Source: Blautia sp.
GTDB taxonomy: Bacteria; Bacillota; Clostridia; Lachnospirales; Lachnospiraceae
NCBI GenBank assembly: GCA_017475035.1
Contig: JAFVGK010000117.1
Span: 85,229-149,228 of the forward strand
Direction: 5' to 3'
Length of the DNA: 64,000 nt
Shown here: piece after piece, positions 1 through 9,009 of the stretch
Position numbering within the stretch: position 1 is the first letter of the stretch
Layout: each line of letters begins with the position of its first letter
Notes under the pieces: model-generated
Told to the model about the DNA's origin: nothing
Database searches by the model: none
Seen by the model: the letters and a program-made list of their open reading frames with translations, nothing else
Position numbers and translations under genes: made by a program

Positions 1-2
1 CA

Positions 3-824
3 GGCCGCCGAAGCACCGCAAATATCGAAATCACCTCCAAGGAAGACGGCAGCGGCATTAATATCCGTATCCGTCCGGATACCAGAAACGAAAGCGTCCA
101 TATCCCGGTCGTGCTCAGCAAGAGCGGACTCAGGGAGACCGTATACAACGATTTCTTCATTGGGGAAAACAGTGATGTTGTGATCGTGGCCGGCTGCGGC
201 ATCAGCAACTGCGGAAACCAGGACAGCGAGCATGACGGCATCCATCGCTTCTACGTCGGGAAAAATGCCAGAATCCGCTATGTGGAAAAGCATTACGGCG
301 AAGGCGACGGCACCGGCAAACGTATTCTCAACCCCGGAACAGAGGTTTACATGGAAGAAGGCAGCAACATGGAAATGGAAATGGTCCAGATCCGCGGCGT
401 AGATTCCACGGAACGGATTACCACCGCAAAGCTGGATGCCGGTGCCCGTCTGGTTGTAAAGGAACGTCTGATGACTCATGGATCTCAATCCGCCGTCAGC
501 ATCTATAAGGTGGAATTGAATGGCGACGGTTCCAGTGCGGATGTCGTTTCCCGCTCCGTGGCAAGAGATAATTCCTACCAGAAATTCGATGCCTGCGTCA
601 CAGGAAACGCTGCCTGCCACGGTCATACCGAATGTGACTCCATCATTATGGACAGGGGACGGATCCTGGCGGTTCCTTCCCTGGAAGCAAATAACACGGA
701 AGCGGCGCTCATCCATGAAGCTGCTATCGGTAAAATCGCCGGGGAACAGCTGGTGAAGCTGATGACCCTGGGTCTGACCGAAGCCCAGGCAGAAGAGCAG
801 ATCATTAACGGATTCCTGAAATGA
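3..824 (+). CDS. SufB/SufD-family Fe-S cluster assembly protein (5' end outside window)
   Basis: The reading frame is already open at the left edge, so the true start lies upstream; a GTG at 111 is internal. The visible 273 residues are the C-terminal beta-helix and helical tail of the SufBD family. Family-typical stretches are HGHTECDSIIMD, AVPSLEANNTEAALIHEAAIGKI and the final GLTEAQAEEQIINGFLK. SufBD proteins form the scaffold of the SUF complex with the ATPase SufC and build Fe-S clusters in the cytosol. A sufC gene would be expected just upstream but is outside the window. The short form fits the compact SufBC systems of anaerobic Firmicutes. It ends in TGA followed by a hairpin repeat and a strong terminator, so it is the last gene of its operon. 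Whether it should be called SufB or SufD cannot be decided here. Confidence 0.88.
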   Translation, partial: GRRSTANIEITSKEDGSGINIRIRPDTRNESVHIPVVLSKSGLRETVYNDFFIGENSDVVIVAGCGISNCGNQDSEHDGIHRFYVGKNARIRYVEKHYGEGDGTGKRILNPGTEVYMEEGSNMEMEMVQIRGVDSTERITTAKLDAGARLVVKERLMTHGSQSAVSIYKVELNGDGSSADVVSRSVARDNSYQKFDACVTGNAACHGHTECDSIIMDRGRILAVPSLEANNTEAALIHEAAIGKIAGEQLVKLMTLGLTEAQAEEQIINGFLK

Positions 825-856
825 TCTTGGACGAAGCCGCCCTTCTGACCCCGACC

Positions 857-911
857 GGGCGCCGGTCACCGACAGGTGACAAATATCCAATCGGCGCCCC
901 TGCCATAAAAA
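857..911. repeat. R4 small hairpin repeat, copy 1
   Basis: An outer arm GGGCGCCG (857-864) pairs with CGGCGCCC (892-899). Inside it a TCACC/GGTGA pair closes on a GACA loop. It is followed by CTGCCATAAAAA and then a terminator. Related copies lie near 29258-29311 and 51710-51760. The core is shared but the outer stem is different in the third copy. Confidence 0.6.
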
Positions 912-912
912 A

Positions 913-941
913 GCGCACCGCTTTTAGCGGTGCGCCTTTTT
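913..941 (+). terminator. Rho-independent terminator after the Suf gene
   Basis: The stem GCGCACCGC (913-921) pairs perfectly with GCGGTGCGC (927-935) around a TTTTA loop and is followed by CTTTTTA. It stands 89 bases after the SufBD stop codon. Confidence 0.9.
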
Positions 942-984
942 ATGCCTTTTGTACCATCTGAGAGGACAATTTTTGACCTTCCCT

Positions 985-1034
985 CAGGATCTGTGCATAA
1001 ACAGCCCTTACATCCGGCGCGTCTGAATCCGCTC
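985..1034. repeat. R2 MITE-like repeat, partial copy
   Basis: About 50 bases match the left half of the full R2 element at 42494-42626, beginning with AGGATCTGTGCATAAACAG and running through CATCCGGCGCGTCTGAATCC. The right terminal arm is missing, so this is a truncated copy. The rest of the gap between 942 and 1121 shows no gene. Confidence 0.6.
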
Positions 1035-1119
1035 ATTTCTGCATGATCTTTTGCCGCCTGAATCATAGCAACCTTTTTGCGCCGGAATCATTTATACATG
1101 GATTTTCGCATCTGCACTT

Positions 1120-1127
1120 GTTATAAT
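1120..1127 (+). promoter_or_regulatory. Extended -10 promoter for the DUF5107 operon
   Basis: A perfect TATAAT at 1122-1127 is preceded by TG one base upstream (TGTTATAAT), an extended -10. No good -35 box is seen 17 bases upstream. It lies about 50 bases before the start codon of the next gene. Confidence 0.5.
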
Positions 1128-1175
1128 ACGTCTGAAAGGAATGTGAACCAGCATTGATGAACAGGAGGCTTATCC

Positions 1176-4100
1176 ATGGAGAACAGACTGAATCAGGCAA
1201 GGGTCTGGACGGAACCGGTCGTCATCCCCACCTACGGTATCGGCAAGCCGGATAAAAACCCGATGTTTCTGGAAAAGCGCGTCTACCAGGGCTCCAGCGG
1301 CAAGGTCTATCCGCTGCCGGTGGTAGACAAAATCCTCGACGAGAAACAGGACGTCACATACCAGGCTGTATGGCTTGAAAACGAATATATCAGGGTCATG
1401 GTGCTGCCCCAGCTTGGCGGACGTATCCAGCGTGCCTATGACAAGACCAACGGCTATGATTTTGTGTACTATAACGAAGTCATCAAGCCCGCCCTGGTCG
1501 GTCTGCTGGGGCCGTGGATCAGCGGCGGCATCGAGTTCAACTGGCCTCAGCACCATCGTCCGACCACCTATGCGCCGACCGACTGGCAGATCCTTGAAAA
1601 CGCTGACGGCAGTGCGGCGGTGGAGCTGTCGGAGGTGGATCAGATGTACGGTACCAAGGCCAAGATGCGCTTTACGCTCTATCCTGGCAAGGCATATATC
1701 GAGGTCAAGGCGCAGCTGTACAATCGTACCAGCCTGCCCCAGACCTTCCTCTGGTGGGCAAACCCTGCCGTGTCGGTCAATGACAACACCCAGTCGGTAT
1801 TCCCGCCGGATGTAACCGCCGTGTTTGACCATGGCAAGCGAGCCGTTTCCACGTTTCCCATCGCCACCGGTGAATATTACAAACATGATTACGGCGCGGG
1901 CATGGACATCTCCCGCTATAAGAATATCCCTGTTCCCACCAGCTACATGTGCGCCCATTCCGATTATAACTTTGTGGGCGGTTATGATTACGGTGCGGGC
2001 GCGGGCATACTGCATATTGCGGACCACCATATCAGTCCAGGCAAAAAGCAGTGGACCTGGGGCTGCGGCAATTTCGGCAAGGCCTGGGACCGCAACCTCA
2101 CCGATGAGAACGGCCCCTACATTGAACTGATGACCGGCATGTATTGTGACAATCAGCCGGACTTCGCCTGGCTGAAGCCCTTCGAGGAAAAAACCTTCAC
2201 ACAGTATTTCATGCCCTACAAGGCGGCAGGCTATGCCAAGAACGCCAGCACCGAGGTGGTTCTGAATCTTGAGAACGGCGTAGGCAAAGCCGTGATCACC
2301 GTCTACGCCACCGGTGTCTGCAAAGACGCCCGGGTCGTGCTGACAAATGAAGGCAGGATCGTCTACGACAGAGTGGCCACGATCAGCCCCACGGAGGTAC
2401 TGAAGGAAGAAGCAATTGTCGACGCTCCCGACACCGCGCTGGAGCTTACCGTCTATGCGGCCTCCGGCAGAAAGCTGTTGTCCTATCGTGCGGCGGAAAA
2501 GAAAATTGAGAAAATTCCCGATCCCGCCAGACCCGCAAAGGATCCCAAGGATATCATGACCGTGGAGGAACTGTACCTGACCGGACTTCATATCGAGCAA
2601 TACCGCCACGCCACCTATCTTCCCGATGACTACTACGAGGAGGCCCTTCGCCGCGATCCCGGCGACATCCGCACGAACAACGCTTATGGAATGCTGCTTC
2701 TGCGCCGCGGTCTGTTCGCGGCTGCTGAAGCAAAGTTCCGCTCTGCCATCGCCCGTATGACAGAACGCAATCCCAATCCCTATTCCGGCGAAGCCTATCT
2801 GAACCTGGGCCTTGCGCTGTTATATCAGGGGCAGGACGACGCGGCTTACGATGCCTTCTACAAGGCCGCATGGACTGCTGCCGAGCAGGAGACGGGCTTC
2901 TACTTTCTCGCAGCCATCGACTGCCGCAGACAGGAATACGCCCTGGCGCTGGAGCACATTGAACGCAGTCTCGTCCGAAACAGCCATAATCTGAAAGCCC
3001 GCGCACTGAAGGGCATGATTCTCAACAGCCTGGGACAACGCGCACAGGCAGAGACCTGGTATGCCGCGAACCTGGAACTGGACGCCTTCGACTATCTGTC
3101 CCGCATGGAGTCCGGCGACGTGGAAGGTGCTCTCAGACTGATGAACAGGCGCGTGTCAAGCTTCCTGGAAGCCGCCATCGACTATGCCGAAGCGGGCTAT
3201 TATTACAAAGCTCTCGACATACTGGATCGCTGCCCGAACCCCAATCCCATGGTTTACTATCACAAGGCGCTCTATGCCGCAAAAGCAAATGAATCCACGG
3301 CAAAGGCCGCGCTTGCGGCTGCCGGGGAAGCCAGCCCTCTGTACTGCTTCCCTAACAGGCTGGAGGACATTCCTGCTCTGGAATACGCCATCCAATGTAA
3401 TCCGGCCGACAGCAAAGCGCCTTACTATCTGGGCTGCCTGTTCTATGACCGCCGCCGCTTCGACGAGGCCATAGCATTGTGGGAAAAGAGTGCAGCTCTC
3501 AACCCTGATTATCCGACAGTATGGCGCAACCTGGCACTGGCTTACTTCAACAAGGAAAAGGCACCCGAAAAAGCCCGGGCCGCTTTAGAAAAAGCCTACG
3601 CGCTGGATGAATCAGACGCCAGGGTGCTGCTGGAGCTGGATCAGCTTTACCACAGGCTGAACGTTTCCCCGGAAGAACGCTTCGCTTTCCTGGACGCTCA
3701 CCGCGGCACAGCGTTCCGTCGGGATGACCTGTATCTGGAATACTGCGCTCTCCTGAACCATCGCGGCGAATATGAAAAAGCCCTTGAGCTTATCATGAAG
3801 CACCACTTCCATCCCTGGGAGGGCGGCGAAGGCAAGGTAACAACCCAGTATGCCGTGGCACTCAGGCAGCTGGCAAAACAGGCGCTTCAGTCCGGCGACG
3901 CTGCAAAAGCCAGACGATTATTGAACGCGGCGCTGGTATTCCCGCCCAATCTGGGCGAGGGCAAGCTCGAAGGAGCCAGGGACAACGACATTTACTACTA
4001 TCTGGGTATTGCCGAAGGAGCATTGGGCAACAAAGAAGCATGTATCGAGAATCTGACCCGCGCCGCCGCGGGCAGCGAGGAGCCCGCCAGCGCCATGTAT

Positions 4101-4451
4101 TACAATGATCAGCCCGCAGAGCTGATCCTCTACCAGGGACTGGCCAGCCGGGCTCTGGGCAACGAAAGCCATGCCCGTTCCCGGTTCTACAGGCTGATCT
4201 CCTACGGCGAGAAGCATTACTATGATCAGGTAAAGATCGACTACTTCGCGGTATCCCTGCCGAATCTGCAGCTGTTTGAATCCGATCTGACCGAAGCCAA
4301 CAGGGCTCATTGCGAATATCTCATTGCGTTGGGAAGCTATGGTCTGGGCGACATGTCCAAAGCAGCGAAGTGCTTTGATGCTGTACTGGCCATCGACAAC
4401 GAACATCAGGGTGCCTGGCTGCACAAGGCATTGATCGATACGAAGTTCTGA
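1176..4451 (+). CDS. DUF5107 domain protein with C-terminal TPR repeats
   Basis: This 1091-residue cytosolic protein has two halves. Residues 1 to about 350 match the DUF5107 type, a beta-sandwich thought to resemble aldose epimerases; typical stretches are LPQLGGRIQRAYDKTNGYDF and GGIEFNWPQHHRP. From about residue 430 to the end come tetratricopeptide repeats, for example NAYGMLLLRRGLFAAAEAKF and APYYLGCLFYDRRRFDEAIA. The ATG at 1176 follows AGGAGG with good spacing. DUF5107-TPR genes usually sit beside sugar or polyol catabolic genes, and here a zinc dehydrogenase follows in the same operon, so a role in handling a carbohydrate substrate is inferred. The reaction is unknown. No signal peptide or membrane segment is seen. 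Confidence 0.85.
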   Translation: MENRLNQARVWTEPVVIPTYGIGKPDKNPMFLEKRVYQGSSGKVYPLPVVDKILDEKQDVTYQAVWLENEYIRVMVLPQLGGRIQRAYDKTNGYDFVYYNEVIKPALVGLLGPWISGGIEFNWPQHHRPTTYAPTDWQILENADGSAAVELSEVDQMYGTKAKMRFTLYPGKAYIEVKAQLYNRTSLPQTFLWWANPAVSVNDNTQSVFPPDVTAVFDHGKRAVSTFPIATGEYYKHDYGAGMDISRYKNIPVPTSYMCAHSDYNFVGGYDYGAGAGILHIADHHISPGKKQWTWGCGNFGKAWDRNLTDENGPYIELMTGMYCDNQPDFAWLKPFEEKTFTQYFMPYKAAGYAKNASTEVVLNLENGVGKAVITVYATGVCKDARVVLTNEGRIVYDRVATISPTEVLKEEAIVDAPDTALELTVYAASGRKLLSYRAAEKKIEKIPDPARPAKDPKDIMTVEELYLTGLHIEQYRHATYLPDDYYEEALRRDPGDIRTNNAYGMLLLRRGLFAAAEAKFRSAIARMTERNPNPYSGEAYLNLGLALLYQGQDDAAYDAFYKAAWTAAEQETGFYFLAAIDCRRQEYALALEHIERSLVRNSHNLKARALKGMILNSLGQRAQAETWYAANLELDAFDYLSRMESGDVEGALRLMNRRVSSFLEAAIDYAEAGYYYKALDILDRCPNPNPMVYYHKALYAAKANESTAKAALAAAGEASPLYCFPNRLEDIPALEYAIQCNPADSKAPYYLGCLFYDRRRFDEAIALWEKSAALNPDYPTVWRNLALAYFNKEKAPEKARAALEKAYALDESDARVLLELDQLYHRLNVSPEERFAFLDAHRGTAFRRDDLYLEYCALLNHRGEYEKALELIMKHHFHPWEGGEGKVTTQYAVALRQLAKQALQSGDAAKARRLLNAALVFPPNLGEGKLEGARDNDIYYYLGIAEGALGNKEACIENLTRAAAGSEEPASAMYYNDQPAELILYQGLASRALGNESHARSRFYRLISYGEKHYYDQVKIDYFAVSLPNLQLFESDLTEANRAHCEYLIALGSYGLGDMSKAAKCFDAVLAIDNEHQGAWLHKALIDTKF

Positions 4452-4469
4452 GAAAGGGGGCGGTTTTGC

Positions 4470-5009
4470 TTGAAGCAGCTGATGATTTCACCTGTTGAAA
4501 TGACACGGGAAGTAATGATGGACCTGGAAGCAAGGGGACTGATTATTCGACTGTGTCCTAATCACGAACAGTTCGACGCTCCGAAAGGAGAAACAACCTG
4601 GCAGCTGATGTATGAACCGAAAGAGGATTACGGGCCTCACAGACTCATCAGCATCCGGGTCAACCGTGAGGCCTTCGCGGGCTTCGGCACCAATCCGGAC
4701 AACGAAGAGTTCTGGTGCATCGGGGATGCCGATACACAGCCCATGTATCTGGCCATTGCGCTGATCGATAAGGAAACGCTGAACGACAGGATACAATCGG
4801 ATACGCTCAGCGAGTCGGATTTTGTCATGCTACGCGTGCGGTACAATGATCCGGAGGTCAGCTTCTTCGTGATGCGCGCGGAAGTGCCCCACGGTGAGGC
4901 TATTGTAGATCATGGCAGACCACCTGCGGCGTTCTATGTGACGGAAAACCGTGACCTGCCGTTGGAACTGACGGATTTTGGCAATTATAATCTGACCGTT
5001 CGGGAATGA
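4470..5009 (+). CDS. Conserved-looking protein of unknown function in dehydrogenase operon
   Basis: The 179-residue product is not recognised. It is acidic, soluble, with no signal peptide, no membrane segment and no obvious catalytic motif. The start is TTG at 4470, placed about 9 bases after AGAAAGGGGG, and 18 bases after the stop of the DUF5107 gene, which argues for co-translation. It contains mixed strand-like segments (TTWQLMYEPKED, HRLISIRVNREAF, DFVMLRVRYNDPEVSFFVMRAEVP), suggesting a small beta-rich fold. Position between DUF5107-TPR and a zinc dehydrogenase suggests an accessory role in the same substrate pathway; that is inference only. Confidence 0.7.
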   Translation: MKQLMISPVEMTREVMMDLEARGLIIRLCPNHEQFDAPKGETTWQLMYEPKEDYGPHRLISIRVNREAFAGFGTNPDNEEFWCIGDADTQPMYLAIALIDKETLNDRIQSDTLSESDFVMLRVRYNDPEVSFFVMRAEVPHGEAIVDHGRPPAAFYVTENRDLPLELTDFGNYNLTVRE

Positions 5010-5039
5010 ACGTGTGCTATTTTGAAAGGAAGGAAGAAT

Positions 5040-6101
5040 ATGGGCAAATACCCAAAGATGATGGCGGGCATGATGCTCCCGGGCGGTGCGCGGGTGGAAA
5101 AGGTCGAGGTGCCGGTACCCACTCCCGGACCCGGGCAGGTGCTTTTGAAGATGAAGGCAGGCAGCCTTTGCGGCAGCGACCTGAAATATATTTACTATGA
5201 GCATACCGACAAGACCGGCGGCGCCCGCTACGACAATGTAATCTGCGGTCACGAACCCAGCGGACAGGTTGTGGAAGTCGGCGAAGGCGTATTGGATTTT
5301 CACGAGGGCGACCGGGTACTGGTGTACCACATCCAGGGCTGCGGCTACTGCGACGAATGCCGCAAAGGGTTCTTCATTAACTGCCAGAATCCCGAGCGTC
5401 GGGCTTACGGCTGGCAGAGGGACGGTGCGCTGGCGGAGTACATGTTGGCCGACGTATCCACCTGCATCCATCTGCCTGATTTCCTGACCTATGAGGACGG
5501 TGCCATGATCTCCTGCGGTTTTGGCACAGCCTGGCAGGGACTGCTCCGGGCACAGGTCACCGGAGCAGACCGTGTCCTGGTGATGGGCCTGGGACCGGTG
5601 GGGCAGGCAGTCGCAATGCTGGCAAAAGGGATGGGCGCGCAGGTGATCGGCGCGGACATTTCCGAGGACCGTATGAATATGGTCCGTGAAATCGGGTGCG
5701 ACGCTGTGTTTGCAGGGGATGACAGCTGTGTTTCGAACATCATGGATTACACCGGCGGTACAGGCGTCGAGGTTGCCGTGGACTGCTCCGGCAGCGCCGT
5801 GGGCCGGCATCGCTGTCTGGAGGCGGCCCGCATGTGGGGCAGGGTGGTGTACCTGGGCGAACAGGGAACCGTCACCTTTGAGCCCAGTCCCTTGCTGCTG
5901 CACAAAAACCTGACCCTGATGGGTTCCTGGGTCACCAGTGTCGCCAACATGGAGCGGCTCGTGGAATTCCTTGTGCGCAAACAGATTCATCCGAACCGGA
6001 TCGTAACCCATCGCTTTGCTCTGAAAGACGCCGCTGAAGCTTACCGCGTCTTTGCGACGGGCAAAACCGGCAAGGTCTGCATCAATATGGAAATGGAGTA
6101 G
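5040..6101 (+). CDS. Zinc-dependent medium-chain alcohol/polyol dehydrogenase
   Basis: The protein (353 residues from the ATG at 5040, behind AAGGAAGGAAG) belongs to the medium-chain dehydrogenase family. It has the catalytic zinc region (SLCGSDLK and CGHEPSGQVVEVGEGV), four structural-zinc cysteines in CGYCDECRKGFFINC, and the Rossmann motif GLGPVGQAVA in the NAD(P)-binding half. It oxidises a secondary alcohol of a sugar, polyol or amino-acid derivative to a ketone; the substrate cannot be read from sequence. It follows the unknown gene by 30 bases and closes the operon, with a terminator 50 bases after its stop. An in-frame TTG at 5022 is a less likely start because it lacks its own Shine-Dalgarno. 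Confidence 0.9.
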   Translation: MGKYPKMMAGMMLPGGARVEKVEVPVPTPGPGQVLLKMKAGSLCGSDLKYIYYEHTDKTGGARYDNVICGHEPSGQVVEVGEGVLDFHEGDRVLVYHIQGCGYCDECRKGFFINCQNPERRAYGWQRDGALAEYMLADVSTCIHLPDFLTYEDGAMISCGFGTAWQGLLRAQVTGADRVLVMGLGPVGQAVAMLAKGMGAQVIGADISEDRMNMVREIGCDAVFAGDDSCVSNIMDYTGGTGVEVAVDCSGSAVGRHRCLEAARMWGRVVYLGEQGTVTFEPSPLLLHKNLTLMGSWVTSVANMERLVEFLVRKQIHPNRIVTHRFALKDAAEAYRVFATGKTGKVCINMEME

Positions 6102-6151
6102 CCTTCGCTGTCCAGAAAATTGTACCGTATAATATGATACAGACAGCAAAG

Positions 6152-6194
6152 CGGTCATGCAAAATGAACGAATTCCATTTTGCATGACCGTTTT
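6152..6194 (+). terminator. Terminator of the dehydrogenase operon
   Basis: A perfect 15-base stem (CGGTCATGCAAAATG, 6152-6166, against 6176-6190) with a 9-base loop is followed by TTTTCC. It lies between convergent genes and may act on both strands. Confidence 0.85.
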
Positions 6195-6217
6195 CCGCCT
6201 GAATCATAAACAGTATA

Positions 6218-6550
6218 TCATTCTTTAATAAAAACTTTATCCTTTTCAGGGACGCCGTTCTCATCCGATCTGTACCGCTCCACACGCATATGCAGATCAT
6301 ACTTATCCCGCAGACGCGCGATCTCTCCCATCATGGGAGAGGCATGATGGGCGTCCAGGGCATCCTGGTCCTCCCAGCTGTCAATCAACAGGACCGTATC
6401 CGGATCATTCAGCGGAGAAAAATATTCATAACGCAGGTTTCCGGACTCGGAACGTATTTTTTCCGCGGTTCCGCTGTTCTCCATCTCTTCGGCAAACCTG
6501 CGGGCATTGCCTGCCGCGCCGCTGTAATACAGATTAACTGTTATAGCCAT
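6218..6550 (-). CDS. Antibiotic biosynthesis monooxygenase (ABM) domain protein
   Basis: This 110-residue protein has the ferredoxin-like ABM fold of YgiN-type quinol monooxygenases. Typical positions are NLRYEYFSPLNDPDTVLLIDSWEDQDALDAHH, with the conserved W-x-D and DAHH stretch, and a helix near the start. Members act as small cofactorless oxygenases or as heme- or quinone-handling proteins. The ATG at 6550 overlaps the end of the flavodoxin gene by about 10 bases and is preceded by AAAGGGTGGG, so the two are translationally coupled. A GTG at 6562 is an alternative start. Pairing with a flavodoxin suggests a quinone or oxidative-stress redox job. Confidence 0.82.
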   Translation of the reverse strand: MAITVNLYYSGAAGNARRFAEEMENSGTAEKIRSESGNLRYEYFSPLNDPDTVLLIDSWEDQDALDAHHASPMMGEIARLRDKYDLHMRVERYRSDENGVPEKDKVFIKE

Positions 6551-7017
6551 TCGTCTGCCCACCCTTTCAGTTCTTCAGAAGATGCGCTGCTCTTAAACCG
6601 CTTCCCGGCAGCCACCACAGCTCCTTTCGCAAGCTCCTGCATGTTCTTTCCGGAATCCCCGATCCCGCTCATACCGGACGTTGCGAAGGGAACCACCGTC
6701 TTCCCGCTGAAATCATATGCTTCCATGAACGTATCAATGATGGAGGGCTCACGGTACCACCAGACCGGAAAGCCCACAAACACGACATCATATTGCGCCA
6801 TATTGTCAATTCCGGAGCTGATCGCCGGACGGCATCCCCTGTCATTCATTTCAACAGAACTCCGGCTTTTACTGTTCTGCCAGTTCAGGTCCGCGTCTGT
6901 GTATGGTGTCTCAGGCTGAATCTCAAACAGATCTGCCCCGATCCCGTCAGCCAGTCTCTTTGCCAGCTTCGCGGTCACGCCGCCTGCGGAAAAATACGCA
7001 ACCAATGCTTTGCTCAT
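6541..7017 (-). CDS. Flavodoxin
   Basis: The 158-residue protein has the flavodoxin fold. Its N-terminus MSKALVAYFSAGGVTAKLA carries the phosphate loop that binds FMN (SAGGVT), and YDVVFVGFPVWWYREPSI is the conserved WWY-containing flavin loop; VVPFATSGMSGIGDSG is the third FMN-contact loop. It is close to the short flavodoxins of anaerobes that donate electrons or act as NAD(P)H-linked reductases. The ATG at 7017 follows GGAGGAAAAG. The ABM gene overlaps its 3' end. A sigma-A-like promoter lies about 60-90 bases upstream. Confidence 0.88.
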   Translation of the reverse strand: MSKALVAYFSAGGVTAKLAKRLADGIGADLFEIQPETPYTDADLNWQNSKSRSSVEMNDRGCRPAISSGIDNMAQYDVVFVGFPVWWYREPSIIDTFMEAYDFSGKTVVPFATSGMSGIGDSGKNMQELAKGAVVAAGKRFKSSASSEELKGWADEWL

Positions 7018-7078
7018 GTTCTTTTCCTCCGTATTCTATCGCTGATTCTACCTTTCCTTGTTCTGAATCATATTATAA

Positions 7079-7107
7079 ATCATATATCAATTTCAGCCCT
7101 TTTTCAA
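7079..7107 (-). promoter_or_regulatory. Promoter of flavodoxin-ABM operon
   Basis: On the minus strand TTGAAA (-35) and TATGAT (-10) are separated by 17 bases. A second TATAAT overlaps slightly downstream. This lies 62 bases before the flavodoxin start codon. Confidence 0.5.
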
Positions 7108-7197
7108 GACACAGAAAAAGCTTCAGCTGATTTCCTTTTGGTCTGCCATCCGGCGTTTATATGCTGCGAATAATCAATGACACAAGAAGTTATAAAG

Positions 7198-8736
7198 TTA
7201 ATCCCCAATTGTAATAACATCTGTGGCCACTTTTTCCTGAAATCTGATGTCATGTTCAACCAAAAGCATGGTCGGCTCATATTCCAGAATCAGTTTTTCG
7301 ATCTGCATCCGCGAGAACACATCGATAAAGTTCAGCGGTTCGTCCCAGATATACAGATGTGCAGGCGTGACCAGACTTGCCGCTATCAGGACTTTCTTCT
7401 TCTGACCTTCAGAAAATTCTTCCATGTTCTTCACGAACTGTTCCCGTCCGAAATCAAGCTGCCTGAGTACCGCCAGAAAAAGAGTTTCGTTAAGTCCCCT
7501 GGATTCACAGTATTTCCACAAAGAACCGGACAAGAATGATGTATCCTGATTGACATACGATACCGTTATACCGGATGCAACGTCAAGGACCCCGGATGCT
7601 GATAATCCGGAATGCGGCTCTTTCCCCGGGTAACTTGTCTTCTGTAAGATTGCTTTCAGAATACTCGATTTTCCACAACCGTTTCCACCGGAAAGAATAA
7701 CTCTTTCGCCGCGTTTCACCTGGAATCTAAGTCCTGAGAATAACTCCCTCTCAGATCCTTCGTATCTTAAAGACAGATCATTTACATCGATCAGCACGAC
7801 CTTGTGGAATCTGAGCGGTTCCATTTTCAAATCAGGCACGCTCTCGATATCCTGCAGCAATCCTTCTTTTTCTGCAATCTCACGGTCAATGCGCTGCTCG
7901 TAGGATTTGACACGTGCCTGCATCTTTTTGGTTTTCGCGCCAATAAAAGCTCTGGTTGCTATGCTTCTGTCATGCTCTCTTACAGGATCAAATCCTATTT
8001 TGGTTTTTTCATTCTTATCTGCCCATCTGCGGCTTCTATCCGCAGCTGCCTTCAATTTTCCGATTTCCTTAAGGTGTTTCTCGTTTTCTGCCTGCTGAAA
8101 TGCATCTTTCTTTTCCTTATTCTCCCACCAGGTTGTAAAGTTTCCGGCCTGTACCTCTATCGTAGATCTGTTTAAAACAAGTACGTGATCACAGACTTTA
8201 TCCAGCAGATCCCTGTCATGAGAAACAAGGATAAATCCTTTTTTTGAAACGAGATATTCTTTTACGACATCACGTGTCTTTGCGTCCAGATGGTTTGTAG
8301 GCTCATCGATCAAAAGGAACTCATTCTCCGCTGCAAACAGTACTGCCAGCATCACCCTTGTGCGTTCCCCGAAGCTCAGTGTTCCGAAAGGTCTGTAAAG
8401 ACATTCCGGATCCATCTTAAGATCATTTATCTGAATCAATACCTGCCATAGTTCAATCTGCGGTTTCCACCTCTCAATTAAATCCACGGCATTTTGTGTC
8501 AAATCCGCATCTGTTGCCTGGTACGGAAAATAGTCGAAACGGATACTGGTCCTGATGCTGCCCCGGTAATCATACCTTCCCATAAACAGATTCAGAAGGG
8601 TAGTCTTGCCTTTCCCGTTTCTGCCGATCAGTCCCAACTTCCACTCTGTATCAATACGGAATGTCACATCTTTAAGAACCTCATCCGCACTCCCATCATA
8701 AGAAAATGTCAGGTCGGTCACTTGTATCTGTGCCAT
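7198..8736 (-). CDS. ABC-F ribosomal protection protein, Lsa-like
   Basis: This soluble protein has 512 residues and two nucleotide-binding domains without membrane segments. The first has Walker A GRNGKGKT and signature LSFGERTR. The second has Walker A GGNGCGKS, a degenerate signature FSEGQKKK and the Walker B WDEPLN. The linker is charged and helical. The segment TEWKLGLIGRNGKGKTTLLNLF closely resembles Lsa-type proteins, which bind the ribosome and dislodge lincosamides, streptogramin A and pleuromutilins. The start is ATG 8736 behind GGAGGTGATTACC; a longer frame from 8784 would run through the attenuator and is rejected. A leader with an intrinsic terminator lies 30 bases upstream, the expected layout for antibiotic-induced expression. 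The exact drug spectrum is unknown. Confidence 0.88.
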   Translation of the reverse strand: MAQIQVTDLTFSYDGSADEVLKDVTFRIDTEWKLGLIGRNGKGKTTLLNLFMGRYDYRGSIRTSIRFDYFPYQATDADLTQNAVDLIERWKPQIELWQVLIQINDLKMDPECLYRPFGTLSFGERTRVMLAVLFAAENEFLLIDEPTNHLDAKTRDVVKEYLVSKKGFILVSHDRDLLDKVCDHVLVLNRSTIEVQAGNFTTWWENKEKKDAFQQAENEKHLKEIGKLKAAADRSRRWADKNEKTKIGFDPVREHDRSIATRAFIGAKTKKMQARVKSYEQRIDREIAEKEGLLQDIESVPDLKMEPLRFHKVVLIDVNDLSLRYEGSERELFSGLRFQVKRGERVILSGGNGCGKSSILKAILQKTSYPGKEPHSGLSASGVLDVASGITVSYVNQDTSFLSGSLWKYCESRGLNETLFLAVLRQLDFGREQFVKNMEEFSEGQKKKVLIAASLVTPAHLYIWDEPLNFIDVFSRMQIEKLILEYEPTMLLVEHDIRFQEKVATDVITIGD

Positions 8737-8765
8737 GGTAATCACCTCCGATATTTCTGATGGCA

Positions 8766-8798
8766 TAAAAAAAATCTGCTCCATACCGAAAGCAGATT
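8766..8798 (-). terminator. Attenuator terminator in the ABC-F leader
   Basis: On the minus strand AATCTGCT pairs with AGCAGATT around TTCGGTATGG, followed at once by eight T. It stands only 30 bases before the ABC-F start codon and covers no upstream gene, so it should act as a premature terminator. Confidence 0.8.
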
Positions 8799-9009
8799 AC
8801 ACGTACAAATGAAGACCCAACATATGCCGAAAAGCACACAGTATCATTTCATAATGGCCTCAAAATGAATACGATAATCTAATTCGGCATACACAAACAG
8901 ACCCTTTCAGGCCATAATACTTTCGTTCGCGTTCACCAAATCAAATTATCTGATCTCCATTCCTTCACCCACACACCCCGTGTGCCTTTCTTTATTCTTA
9001 TTATAGAAT
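8799..9009 (-). promoter_or_regulatory. Structured 5' leader of the ABC-F gene
   Basis: The leader contains two long-range pairs: TATGCCGA with TCGGCATA, and ATGGCCT with AGGCCAT. These could rearrange relative to the attenuator. A minimal open frame of four codons (MEIR, 8946-8960) lies near its 5' end behind GGGTGAAGGA; short uORFs of this kind often sense stalled ribosomes. The structures are read by eye and no folding was run. Confidence 0.5.

Noticed and set aside
866-1066. 66-codon minus-strand frame with a match to a frame at 42440-42769
   Set aside because: The shared peptide SGFRRAGCKG arises from the R2 repeat read in the same frame; no binding site and terminator overlap.
1170-2609. 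479-codon open frame on the minus strand
   Set aside because: It lies wholly inside the DUF5107 gene, has no binding site, and its translation shows no family-like motifs; it is an antisense shadow of a GC-rich coding strand.
4830-6185. 451-codon minus-strand frame
   Set aside because: Antisense to the zinc dehydrogenase, histidine- and alanine-rich without domains, and it overlaps the terminator at 6152.
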